Assembly: GCA_024276805.1 (NCBI GenBank)
Contig: JAJRWJ010000172.1
Location: forward strand, 1-22,175
DNA from: Gammaproteobacteria bacterium
GTDB taxonomy: Bacteria; Pseudomonadota; Gammaproteobacteria; Methylococcales; Methylomonadaceae
Reading direction: 5' to 3'
DNA length: 22,175 nucleotides
Shown here: positions 1 through 7,969 of the stretch, piece after piece
Position numbering within the stretch: the stretch's first letter is position 1
Layout: each line of letters starts with the position of its first letter
Notes under the pieces: model-generated
Databases searched by the model: none
What the model saw: the letters and a program-made list of their open reading frames with translations, nothing else
What the model was told of the DNA's origin: nothing
Position numbers and translations under genes: made by a program

Positions 1-66
1 GCTCCAGGGATGACTTGGAACATGCCGTCCATGGCGCTGGATGCCCGCTTCCCGGCGAGCATGACG
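1..66. repeat. Partial copy of an inverted-repeat (MITE-like) element at the window edge
   Basis: Positions 37-66 read CTGGAT, then a short GC-rich hairpin-like stretch (CCCGCTTCCCGGCG), then CATGACG. This is the same layout as the right half of the element at 3164-3299, where CTGGAT is followed by GCGGCTTCCTTGCCGG and CATGACG. The left half is not recognisable or lies outside the window. No coding capacity is seen. The sequence is probably a dispersed non-autonomous repeat. Confidence 0.55.
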
Positions 67-439
67 AGTTTGCGGAGAATCTGACAAAGTAGAATTAACC
101 TCCTGATGTTTATGCTAGAGGCGGCAGAAATCCTGTCACAGGGGCCACCCCCTCTGTCAGGATCGTTGCCCATCCAGTAAAATGCGACTGTAAATGAATT
201 CCCAGGGGGCATGAGAGAAAAGAAATGGTTCTGAAAAGGTCATCCGGGAACTGGTGCAGGAACAAGCGACCCGAAGATGTGCTCGCAGAGGATTGCTTGA
301 TGGCGGCGCAAAGCGCAGGCACTCTTGGTGAACAGAGTATTTCATGCCACAGCAAAGCCGGGCTCCTTGTGCCATTCAGGTCTGCCCCTTGCTTCTGAAA
401 CTGACTTCGTCGTTCTGACAGCCATTTACATTGCCGGCT
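67..439. other. Non-coding stretch downstream of the GH13 gene
   Basis: No convincing gene is present; the short open frames here lack Shine-Dalgarno sites and family-like sequence. It holds one imperfect hairpin at about 130-163 (arms beginning ATCCTG and ending CAGGAT, with a few mismatches). This lies about 280 nt beyond the stop of the minus-strand GH13 gene and has no T-run, so it is at best a weak terminator or a repeat remnant. Confidence 0.4.
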
Positions 440-2605
440 TCAGCGCAGATAAACGCCATCCCCACCTATCTTGCCAGGGCCATCCAGGACGTAGATGCCC
501 GCTGAATTGCCCCTGACATGGAAAGACAGTCCACCGTCGCCATGGATTTCCTGCCCGGTGACGGCATCGCGGTAGATGCCCGGCCGGACACCCTGGACAT
601 CGATCTGCTGGTCGCCACCGATGGCCAGGCCGATGACTGCGTAGCTGCCGCCTTCGCTGTAATCGCGGATGAAACTCATGCCGCCGCCCCATTCGGCGAT
701 CTGCCGCATCCGTCCCTTTTGCAGCGCCGGGATGGCGCGGCGGATCTGGTTGAGGCGCTGAATGTGCCGGTACAGCGGATGCTGCTGGGTGGCGGCGATG
801 CGATGCTCTTCCAGGTGATCTCCAAAGTAGGCGCGCCCGGTTTCATCCAGGGTGTCTCTTTCCCCACAGACATCCTGTGGCGCAGCCTTCATGAATTCGA
901 TTTCCTCGCCATAATACAGGCAGGGAATGCCGCGCACCGTCCAGATCAGGTTGTAGGCCGCCGCCGCCATCCATTGCTCGCCCTGAAATCGGTACTTGAA
1001 ATCATTGTCGGGGCCGACGTCGTGGTTTTGCAGAAATGTCACCATCTGTGTCACGTCGCCATAGAGCCAGTCCATGCTGAAGACCTGCGCGGTGCCGGCA
1101 TAGGTGCCTCTGCTGACCGTGTCCCGAAAGGTCGAAAACAGTCCGAAATCCAGCTGCGGGAAGCCGGAATCGCCACCCGATCCGGGATCACGCGGATCAT
1201 GCCCCAGGCGGGTATACCACCAGGGCCGGATCTCGGACGGCCCGTTGTCGCCACCGCCCATATCGCCCCAGCCATAGCCCTTCACCAGGTTTTCACCAAA
1301 CACGAACAAGCCGGGCTTGTGCGCCTTCCAGGCATTGACGTACTCCAGCAGGTTGTCGCGTTCGACATGTTTTACGGTATCGATGCGCAAGGCATCCACG
1401 CCCATATCCAGATAACGGTTGATGGCAGAGATGAGGTAATCCTTGACGTTTTGTCGTTCCGTGGCGAGATCGATACAGTCGCCGGCCAGATGCTTGTTCT
1501 GCAATGGATGAGCGCTTTCCCAGTCACCGCCACAGATGAAGCCTTCCTGATGATACCATTCAGGGTCCAGGTCACTGCTGTCGATGCCGAAAAAACGGCC
1601 GGGATCATAGCCGGCCTTGGGCACTGTCTCGCCGCTCTTCGGATCCAGCAGCGGCTCAATCCCGTCCGGGTCGCTGTGGTGACGCTCCCGGTACCATGGC
1701 GGCGCCTCCGGATTGTCGATGTCGTCGCGATGCGGCCAGGCATAATGCCCGAGACTGCCCTGATAGGGACCATGGTCGACCTGTCCCGGCTGCGCGCCAT
1801 GGGGAACATAATACTTGATCGGCAGATGATCGATGTGCACCTTGCCACGTATGCCATACTGGCAGGAATGGTTGACCACCACGTCCTGAATGATCTTGAT
1901 GCCCCGGGCATGCGCTGCATCGATCAGATCCTGATAGGTGGCATCCGGTGATTCCAGACGGGGATCGATGCGTGTCCAGTCGTAGGGATGATAGCCATGG
2001 TAGTCCAGTCCCGAGCGGTTCTCCACCGGTGGCGTGATCCAGATGGCGGTAAAGCCGAGATCGCGGATGTAATCGAGACGCTGTATCAGCCCCTTGAAGT
2101 CTCCCCGCCAGTGTGGATCCTCGGCCTCCCCGGTCACGGCATTGAATTTGATGCGGTCGCGGCAAAAGAAATTATTCTCCGGGTCGCCGTCATAGAAGCG
2201 CGTGGTGATCAGGAAATAGATCGTCTCCTCGCGGAAATCCTGTCCTGAAGGGGCTGCACGGGATTCGGCGGCGGCAGCCTTCCCTGTTTGACCAGAGAGG
2301 GTTTCTGCCGAACCGGAATATTGCGGCGCAACGGGCAGACTATCATACCAACTGCCATCGATATCCAGCCAGCCGTCCCTGTTCCGGTACTGATCGCCGG
2401 TCTGACGACCCTGGCCGTCGTTGAAGACGAAATATGCCTCGCCCTGCGGAAATCTGAAATGATACCAGCCCTGCTCGGCGTCGGCCTGCATGGCCTCACC
2501 AGGCCAGATACTGGCAATTTCCGGCTGTTCAGGGCGCCAATAGTGAATTAAAGGGGGATTGTTCCAGTCGTCGGGTTTCTTGAAGTGTACTGTCAGTGAT
2601 GTCAT
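440..2605 (-). CDS. GH13 alpha-amylase family protein with N-terminal starch-binding-like module
   Basis: Predicted to hydrolyse or rearrange alpha-1,4-glucans. The 721-residue product starts with a beta-rich module of about 90 residues containing YHFRFP and YFVFNDGQG, like CBM25/26-type starch-binding modules. A Ser/Ala-rich linker (about 95-120) follows, then a full GH13 barrel. The four conserved regions are present: DVVVNH (241-246), ALRIDTVKH with nucleophile D409 and R407, FGENL with acid/base E438, and FLQNHD with D529. A C-terminal beta domain ends near 700. No signal peptide is seen, so it is probably cytoplasmic and would act on storage glucan. The ATG start is favoured because the carbohydrate-binding module begins immediately. 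The long upstream spacer carries tandem hairpin repeats. Exact specificity (amylase versus a related transferase) cannot be read from the sequence. Confidence 0.93.
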   Translation of the reverse strand: MTSLTVHFKKPDDWNNPPLIHYWRPEQPEIASIWPGEAMQADAEQGWYHFRFPQGEAYFVFNDGQGRQTGDQYRNRDGWLDIDGSWYDSLPVAPQYSGSAETLSGQTGKAAAAESRAAPSGQDFREETIYFLITTRFYDGDPENNFFCRDRIKFNAVTGEAEDPHWRGDFKGLIQRLDYIRDLGFTAIWITPPVENRSGLDYHGYHPYDWTRIDPRLESPDATYQDLIDAAHARGIKIIQDVVVNHSCQYGIRGKVHIDHLPIKYYVPHGAQPGQVDHGPYQGSLGHYAWPHRDDIDNPEAPPWYRERHHSDPDGIEPLLDPKSGETVPKAGYDPGRFFGIDSSDLDPEWYHQEGFICGGDWESAHPLQNKHLAGDCIDLATERQNVKDYLISAINRYLDMGVDALRIDTVKHVERDNLLEYVNAWKAHKPGLFVFGENLVKGYGWGDMGGGDNGPSEIRPWWYTRLGHDPRDPGSGGDSGFPQLDFGLFSTFRDTVSRGTYAGTAQVFSMDWLYGDVTQMVTFLQNHDVGPDNDFKYRFQGEQWMAAAAYNLIWTVRGIPCLYYGEEIEFMKAAPQDVCGERDTLDETGRAYFGDHLEEHRIAATQQHPLYRHIQRLNQIRRAIPALQKGRMRQIAEWGGGMSFIRDYSEGGSYAVIGLAIGGDQQIDVQGVRPGIYRDAVTGQEIHGDGGLSFHVRGNSAGIYVLDGPGKIGGDGVYLR

Positions 2606-2821
2606 GTAGTATTTTGCTGCAAATCAAGGCTCGAGCCTGTCCAATCCTGCTCCATACCGCACAGCGTGGCCATGAATGGCAATCAACCCACCTCAGTACG
2701 GCTGGCATGTAACAAATCGACATGCCCGGAAAATTGCCCCCGTCAGGATGCGGCGAAAAAGAGCATATTGAGGGAGGCTATCAATGGATATCTGATTTCC
2801 CAAAAGTTTCAGCCAGTTTCA
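2606..2821. other. Upstream region of the GH13 gene, no gene seen
   Basis: This is the first part of an 800-base gap between the GH13 start and the next same-strand gene. I see no supported ORF and no clear promoter. The repeats at 2822-3133 and 3164-3299 fill most of the remaining gap, and 3300-3405 shows nothing recognisable. Confidence 0.4.
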
Positions 2822-2977
2822 TAATTAGTTCCCGTCTATATAATGACGGGAACTAATCCGGCACAGGGAAGTGCCGGCATAATCAATGGCCACAAGCCAT
2901 TGATTATGAAGAAAACAGCCAATCGCATTTGCTGTTTTATTTCTATAAACATCCCATGGATGGGTGTTTATAGACTC
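2822..2977. repeat. Multi-hairpin tandem repeat, unit 1 (156 bp)
   Basis: First of two adjacent 156-bp units. It is almost entirely five consecutive hairpins: H1, TTAGTTCCCGT paired with ACGGGAACTAA (2825-2856); H2, CCGGCAC with GTGCCGG (2858-2877); H3, ATAATCAATGGC with GCCATTGATTAT (2879-2907), a perfect 12-bp stem; H4, AAAACAGC with GCTGTTTT (about 2912-2938), with one mismatch in the extended stem; H5, TCTATAAACA(T)CCCAT with ATGGGTGTTTATAGA (2942-2974), with a single bulged T. No ORF is preserved. I do not recognise a named repeat family. Confidence 0.9.
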
Positions 2978-3133
2978 TAATTAGTTCCCGTCTATATAAT
3001 GACGGGAACTGATCCGGCACAGGGAAGTGCCGGCAAAATCAATGGCCCCAAGCCATTGATTATGTATAAAACAGCAAATCGCATTTGCTGTTTTATTTCT
3101 ATAAACATCCCATGGATGGGTGTTTATAGACTC
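2978..3133. repeat. Multi-hairpin tandem repeat, unit 2 (156 bp)
   Basis: Second unit, same length as unit 1, differing at about six positions (roughly 96% identity by eye). The five hairpins are kept. H4 is better formed here: AAAACAGCAAAT pairs with ATTTGCTGTTTT around a CGC loop, a perfect 12-bp stem. The differences fall mainly in loops, between stems or at an H4 stem position, so stem structure appears preserved. Confidence 0.9.
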
Positions 3134-3163
3134 CAATCAATCAACAGTCCCGCTCCATGCCAT

Positions 3164-3299
3164 GTCATCCCGGAAAAGCCTGCCCCGGCTTGAACGGGGG
3201 AGATTGCCGGGATCCAGTGATATGCATGTACAGTCAGTATCCATAAATGCGGGAGGCACATCCCGGTGCTCTGGATAGCGGCTTCCTTGCCGGCATGAC
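3164..3299. repeat. 136-bp inverted-repeat (MITE-like) element
   Basis: The ends are near-perfect inverted repeats: GTCATCCCGG at 3164-3173 against CCGGCATGAC at 3290-3299 (9 of 10 pair). An inner pair CCGGGATCCAG (3207-3217) faces CTGGATAGCGG (3271-3281). It resembles the short palindromic intergenic elements with GTCATxCCGG ends that are dispersed in many proteobacterial genomes. No transposase or ORF is inside. A partial second copy is at 1-66. Confidence 0.65.
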
Positions 3300-3405
3300 G
3301 AAGCTTGGACGGTCTTTATGCCTGGCTGAAACTTATACGTAATCAGGAATGAATATGCGAAGAATATAGACAACGCTCTCGCCTGTCAATGCCCTCCTGG
3401 AAGCG

Positions 3406-5648
3406 CTACTTCCAGATACTGACAATGCTGGTAAAGTCATCGGTCCAGGCCTGCATCTCCCCGGAACTTCTCATTTCCTGCCAAGCGGGATTTGACAGCA
3501 GCGGCTGCAATGTCCGTTGGTTTTTTGCCAAAACGGCCCAGTCCGATTTATGCACCAGCGGCGTTTTCTGTTCCGGCCGGTATTCCTGGAGCAATGCCGC
3601 CAGCCCCATGTTTTTGGCGTGATTGGCCAGCACCTTGTTGACCTGTAAATGACGGTTGGAGATATGGAAAACCAGCAGGCCATCGCTTTTCAGCTTGGAA
3701 AGATACAGCTCTATCGCTTCCCGGGTCAGAAGATGCGTGGGGATGGAGTCTGACGAAAAAGCGTCGATCACCAGCAGATCGTAGCGATGTGCTGATTCTT
3801 TTTCCAGGGTCAGCCGGGCATCGCCGATTTCAATCGCGTAATTGTCATCGATGCAGTCTGTCAGATAACTGAAATAATCAGGATTGGTCGCGATATCGAC
3901 GACGGCGGGGTTCAGTTCGTACAGATTCCAGTTCTGGGTCTTTTTTGCGTAACTCACCAGTTCTCCGGCGCCCAGTCCAACAATACCGACCTGCCAGTAT
4001 CCATTGACCCGGTCATATTGCTCGAACAACTGTCCCAACGGCCCGCTGGGACTGTAATAGCCAACCGGCGTACACTGCATATCATCCGCACTCATCACCT
4101 GTGAGCCATGTTCGGTGGATCCGCTGTACAGCGTATGCATCGCCACTGTCTGCGTCTGCAGTTTGGTGGCGACATTTTTTTCCACTTTCAACACGCCATA
4201 GAAGTTCCTGCTCTGGTACAGGGTCTGCTCTTTTTGCGGTATGGCAACGGGAGATGCGCAGGAGGCTATGACCAGACTGTACAACCCCAGATAAAGCAGA
4301 TTTTTATGGAAGACAAAGAAATTGGCAATGATCGCAGTGACGATCAGCAGCAGGATAAATTGTTCCTGATAGTGATCGGCGTTGACATACAGCAGCACCG
4401 AGAAAAAAATCATATACACGGCGAAAACGATTTTCGACCAATGTTTCTGCAGATACACGCGTCTGGAATCATTGGTTGGATTCAGCAGCAGGGCAGCGAT
4501 GATCATCAATGGATATTCATAGATGGAATCGAATATCAACGGCGCGATGAAGCTGTTGAAAACCCCACCCAACATACCGCCAAAGGACATGATCAGATAA
4601 AACTGGGTCAGATAGCGTGTCGCCGGGCGCTTTCTGGCGAGCTCGCCATGGCAAACCATGATGGCAATGAAAAAAACCAGCAGATGCAGCGCCAGCTGCA
4701 GAAAATAGTTCTCCATGGTTCTGCCGGAAAAATAAAAAATGAGCAATGGCGCGGTAATCCAGGGTTGAAAGTACAGCATCCATTTATGTATGGCGCTACT
4801 GTATCGGGAAAAAACGATAATGAACGAGATCAAATACAACGCCAGTGGAATGACCCACAACAGAGGCACCGAGGCGATGTCGATACTGATGTAATTGGTC
4901 GTGCCGAGCAGCAAGCTGGAGGGCACCAACGACAGCACCAGCCATTGCAGTTTCAGCGCCATCCCAGGCTGGTCCTGCAAACCGGTTGTTACCACTGTTT
5001 CCGGACTGCTGCCTGTACCCTGCCGCCGATAGGCAAACATGCACAACAAAATGACACTGCAAAGCAGCAAAAATCCGACGCTCCAGAATTGCCTCTGATT
5101 GAACAGCCCTATCTGCGGCTCGAGCAGAAAAGGATAGCTGAGCAACGCGATCAGGCTGCCGGCATTGCTTGCAATGGAGAGATAATAGGGATCATGGCTG
5201 GTTTTATGTCCAATGTTGGAAAACCATTTTTGCAGTAACGGCGATGTCGTGGAAAGCACGAAAAAGGCAGGCCAATGGAAATCAGCAATGTTGCCAGCAA
5301 CCACCATGTCGGATCGCCTTCGGACGGCGGGATACTGTTTTCGGGCATGCCGATCGGCAGAAAGCTGAGACTGGCAATCAGCAATGCGCCATGAATAATG
5401 ATCTGCCGGGTATGAGTGCAGAAATTAGACAAGACATGGGCGTAGAGATAGCCGAAAAAGAGAATACTCTGGTAGAAAACCATACACGTATTCCATACGG
5501 AGGCAGCTCCCCCCAGCAATGGCAACAGCACTTTCCCAAACATTGGCTGCAAAACGAACATCAGAGAAGCACTGAGAAACAAGGTCAACGCGAATAAGAA
5601 GATAGGAGCGTAATCGCGTCTGGTTTCACTCTGTTGAGCAATTTCCAT
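3406..5648 (-). pseudogene. Fused multi-TM / spermidine-synthase-like protein, frameshifted
   Basis: The intact gene would encode about 747 residues: an N-terminal bundle of many membrane helices followed by a cytosolic Rossmann methyltransferase-like domain of the spermidine-synthase family. Frame one (from 5648) gives a hydrophobic start with FVLQPMFGKVLLPLLGG, and frame two resumes with FFVLSTTSPLLQKW. The switch is at an A5 run at 5261-5265 on the + strand (T5 on the coding strand); one extra T would restore LLISIGLPFFVLSTTSP. The C-terminal domain shows VGLGAGE, YELNP, GDARLTLE and IDAFSSDSIPTHLLT, typical of the family. A good Shine-Dalgarno (AGGTGG) precedes ATG at 5648. No other lesions are seen over about 2.2 kb, so a very recent mutation or a base-calling error is likely. 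Substrate unknown; members of this fused family are not proven polyamine synthases. Confidence 0.85.
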
Positions 5649-6060
5649 ACGTCACCACCTAAATATTTGGTTAGTATTAGTAAGAGAGTTAAAATCCTGT
5701 TCTTTACAAGGTCATTGATAATGTTCTATGAGTTTTTTTTCAAGCTTACACGTCTCAAAAAATCTGTCAATACCTGAGAATCATTCTTATCTTCTGCCAG
5801 AAAAAAAACACTCCCGGCAAGCCTACACCAATACCTCTGAATAACTCTCAACACCTCAACACCACTGGCCTGCAGGCCAAACCGCGTATCCACCCAGGCA
5901 CTCACCTGACAATCTCCACGGTGATACAAAACAGCGGGAAAGACAATAACCTTCCGCAATATGCGATATAATTTCTTGCAGAATTTGACCCGTTTACCAA
6001 CTTGCTGGCAGATTCTGAAAAAGTTTCTATTTTCGCGTTGCAGCACTGAACTGCCTGGCG
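5649..6060. other. AT-rich intergenic stretch, no gene seen
   Basis: This lies between the divergent membrane/spermidine-synthase-like gene and trxC. Short open frames on both strands lack ribosome binding sites and protein-like composition. It probably holds the promoter of the minus-strand gene, but I cannot assign -35 and -10 boxes with confidence. Confidence 0.4.
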
Positions 6061-6157
6061 TCTATAAACACCCATCCCTGGCGTGTTTATCGCAAGGAAA
6101 CAGCCACTGCGACCGACTGTTTCCTTCAGTATCAATGGTTTGGCACTATTGATACTG
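6061..6157. repeat. Divergent, reverse-oriented relative of the multi-hairpin repeat
   Basis: Three hairpins in a row: ATAAACAC with GTGTTTAT (6064-6090), AAGGAAACAG with CTGTTTCCTT (6094-6126), and CAGTATCAAT with ATTGATACTG (6127-6157). Their sequences match H5 (TATAAACACCC), H4 (AAACAG/CTGTTT) and H3 (ATCAATGG) of the tandem units at 2822-3133, but in the opposite order, as expected for an inverted copy lacking H1 and H2. It ends 44 nt before the trxC start, so it would lie in or next to the trxC leader. Confidence 0.65.
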
Positions 6158-6201
6158 TCAGCAGCAACTATCTTCCATATTCTTGTGTAGAGGTTTCGAT
6201 C

Positions 6202-6633
6202 ATGAACAATCTCCATGTAGTCTGCCCGCATTGCAATGCCGTCAACCGCATTCCTGTTGAGCGCATGGAACAGCGACCACGCTGTGGCGGCTGTAAAAAA
6301 CCATTGTTTACCGGCCAGCCACTGGAACTGACCAGCGCCAATTTCGAGCAGCAGATCACGCGCAATGAAATACCGCTGGTGGTGGATTTCTGGGCCTCGT
6401 GGTGCGGCCCCTGCAAGATGATGGCGCCCGTTTTTGAACGCGCCGCAGCGCAACTCGAACCCAGTGTGCGTTTGGCGAAGCTGAATACCGAAGAGGAACA
6501 GGGCATTGCCGCGCAATTCAACATTCGCAGCATCCCCACCCTGGTCATCTTTGCAGATGGCCGGGAAAAAGCCAGACAGTCCGGCGCCATCGCGGAAGCG
6601 GATCTGTTGCACTGGATCAGGACAAATATATAG
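6202..6633 (+). CDS. trxC: Thioredoxin 2 (TrxC)
   Basis: Cytoplasmic protein-disulfide reductase. The 143-residue length matches TrxC. The N-terminal zinc finger has two Cys pairs, CPHC (8-11) and CGGC (28-31), followed by a thioredoxin fold with the active site WCGPC (67-71; redox cysteines 68 and 71) and the cis-proline segment SIPTL. The ATG at 6202 has AGAGGT seven bases upstream. The gene stands alone, with a hairpin repeat upstream and a strong terminator downstream. In well-studied relatives TrxC responds to oxidative stress; no OxyR-type site is identified here. Confidence 0.95.
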   Translation: MNNLHVVCPHCNAVNRIPVERMEQRPRCGGCKKPLFTGQPLELTSANFEQQITRNEIPLVVDFWASWCGPCKMMAPVFERAAAQLEPSVRLAKLNTEEEQGIAAQFNIRSIPTLVIFADGREKARQSGAIAEADLLHWIRTNI

Positions 6634-6668
6634 CCCCTTGGATTGCCAGGGCACTGCCCACAACACAC

Positions 6669-6689
6669 TGCCATTGATTGTCAATGGCA
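6669..6689. repeat. Isolated H3-like hairpin module
   Basis: A perfect 9-bp stem, TGCCATTGA with TCAATGGCA, around a TTG loop, 36 nt after the trxC stop. Its core CCATTGA/TCAATGG is the same as hairpin H3 of the tandem units at 2822-3133. It may be a solitary module of the same repeat family, or a coincidental palindrome. Confidence 0.5.
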
Positions 6690-6723
6690 AGACGACGCTG
6701 ATTCATGAACCCTCTTGAAGGCA

Positions 6724-6759
6724 AAAAAGCCGGCTATCATTGCTGATAGCCGGCTTTTT
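6724..6759. terminator. Bidirectional Rho-independent terminator
   Basis: A perfect 16-bp stem (AAAAAGCCGGCTATCA with its complement) around the loop TTGC. It has A-runs on one flank and T-runs on the other, so it works in both directions. It lies between the convergent ends of trxC (stop 6633) and the lipoprotein gene (stop 6780) and probably serves both. Confidence 0.92.
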
Positions 6760-6779
6760 ATGCGATACCTGCCGTTATC

Positions 6780-7388
6780 TTATTTCGTTAGGGAATCGAT
6801 AGCCCCCTGTGCGGCGCTTTTACCTTGCGCGGATTTCTGCTCGACTACCACGGCAGACTCTTCAACGGCCTTGCCAACGGATGCCTTGACGTCGGTTGCA
6901 GCCGTGGCGGCTGCCTGTTCAGTATTTGTGACAGTATCCAGTGCCGCATTACTGGCAGCGGCCGCCGCCTCTTTACCAGCTTTTTGCGCATCGGCCGCAG
7001 CCTGTTCCGTCGCAGCGGCAGTTTTCGCAACAGTTTCCTGCGCTGCGGCGGCGGCTTCCTTGCCGGCTGTCAAAACATTGCCTGCGGCCTGCTCTGTTGC
7101 GCTGACAGCACCTGTCACTGCTTCCTGCGCGGCTGTTGCCGCCTGTTCAGCAGCGGTTGAAGTTTCATCCAGGGTCTGTCCCGCAGACCCGGAAGCCTGT
7201 TCTGCCGCCTGCGTGGCAGCCTCATTCACTTGCCAGGTTTTTTCCTGAAGTGTGGAAATAGCCTGATCGATCAACGAAGCCCCTCCTTCTTTTGCTGCCT
7301 GATCTGACGATTGCTCAGCCTGCTGTTCGCAGGCAGTTAAAAGAGACAAAACGATAAGAGAAGTTGTCAAAAGGTCTATTGTTTTCAT
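6780..7388 (-). CDS. Alanine-rich repeat lipoprotein
   Basis: Predicted lipoprotein of 202 residues: a signal peptide with lipobox LLTAC places the acylated Cys at residue 20. The mature part is extremely rich in Ala, Glu, Gln, Thr and Lys with almost no aromatics, so it should form long amphipathic helices or coiled coil. TEQAA recurs at 98, 127 and 156, exactly 29 residues apart, with AGKEAAAAA at the same offset in the first two units. The composition recalls LEA-like or apolipoprotein-like helical proteins, but the function is unknown. AAGGATC lies just upstream of the ATG, and a shared terminator lies downstream. Low-complexity repeats make homology-based naming unreliable. Confidence 0.85.
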   Translation of the reverse strand: MKTIDLLTTSLIVLSLLTACEQQAEQSSDQAAKEGGASLIDQAISTLQEKTWQVNEAATQAAEQASGSAGQTLDETSTAAEQAATAAQEAVTGAVSATEQAAGNVLTAGKEAAAAAQETVAKTAAATEQAAADAQKAGKEAAAAASNAALDTVTNTEQAAATAATDVKASVGKAVEESAVVVEQKSAQGKSAAQGAIDSLTK

Positions 7389-7427
7389 TTTTGATCCTTT
7401 TTTCTGGCTAAAAGAGAAATTAACCTT

Positions 7428-7456
7428 AACATAGTACTGACATATCCTTAAGTTAA
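7428..7456 (-). promoter_or_regulatory. Possible sigma70-type promoter of the lipoprotein gene
   Basis: On the minus strand TTAACT (-35-like, 4 of 6 matches) and TATGTT (-10-like, 4 of 6) are separated by 17 bases, about 40 bases upstream of the lipoprotein ATG. Spacing and position fit, but both boxes are only partial matches. Confidence 0.35.
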
Positions 7457-7639
7457 GCTGAACAGAGAAGAAAAAACCTGGGAAGTCCGGTGCTTCGAGA
7501 CTTCATTGAAAGGAGAACATTGAACAGGATCTTGGCAGAAAGCGGCTGAATCGCCACATCTCAACAGTGATGAGCATTGACCGCAGCCTGTTCCCGTCCA
7601 TTCATCAACATAGAAATATTTGCCTGATATACCGCCCCG

Positions 7640-7969
7640 ATGACATTTACCAAGAAAAATATTTTTGCCCCGCTTCCGTCGCCAAGCAGCGACGAGCATT
7701 TTCAGACCCTCTGGCAAAATGAACATTTGCATATACAGCGTATCGTTTCCCAGGGCCACGCCAGCCCTGCAGAGCAGTGGTATGATGAGGATCAGGACGA
7801 GTGGGTGATTGTGCTGCAGGGCAAGGCCAGGCTGCAGCTGGAAGAGCGGGAACAGCCAATCAGCCTGGAACCTGGCGATTACCTGCTGATTCCGGCGCAC
7901 ACCCGGCACCGTGTGGACTGGACCGATCCCGGTTGTGCAACCATCTGGCTGGCAGTGTACAGCCAATGA
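7640..7969 (+). CDS. Small cupin-domain protein
   Basis: A 109-residue single-domain cupin. The first cupin motif region is WYDEDQDEWVIVLQGKARLQ (about 47-66) and the second is LEPGDYLLIPAHTRHRVDW; H89 and H91, together with Glu and Asp residues in the first motif, could bind metal. Small cupins of this type usually have no assigned reaction and may bind a metal or a small ligand. There is no convincing Shine-Dalgarno before the ATG at 7640, but the protein start fits the domain. Its stop overlaps the start of the next gene (ATGA), so the two are translationally coupled and probably act in one process or are co-regulated. Confidence 0.85.
   Translation: MTFTKKNIFAPLPSPSSDEHFQTLWQNEHLHIQRIVSQGHASPAEQWYDEDQDEWVIVLQGKARLQLEEREQPISLEPGDYLLIPAHTRHRVDWTDPGCATIWLAVYSQ

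Noticed and set aside
518..1951. Long + strand open frame (477 codons) opposite the GH13 gene
   Set aside because: The minus strand carries all four GH13 motifs in order; the antisense frame has no domain or ribosome binding site and is a by-product of codon usage.
2822..3133. CRISPR-like array
   Set aside because: There are only two long, near-identical adjacent units with no unique spacers, and no cas genes.
4108..5238. Long + strand frame opposite the spermidine-synthase-like gene
   Set aside because: Its Gln/His-rich low-complexity translation mirrors membrane-helix codons on the other strand; the minus-strand product has clear family motifs.
5726..6046. 106-codon minus-strand frame between the membrane gene and trxC
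   Set aside because: No Shine-Dalgarno, no domain, and composition typical of random AT-rich sequence.
7801..7965. Upstream N-terminal extension of the glycosyltransferase frame
   Set aside because: The extension overlaps the cupin coding sequence and lacks protein-like character; the ATGA overlap at 7966 is the better start.
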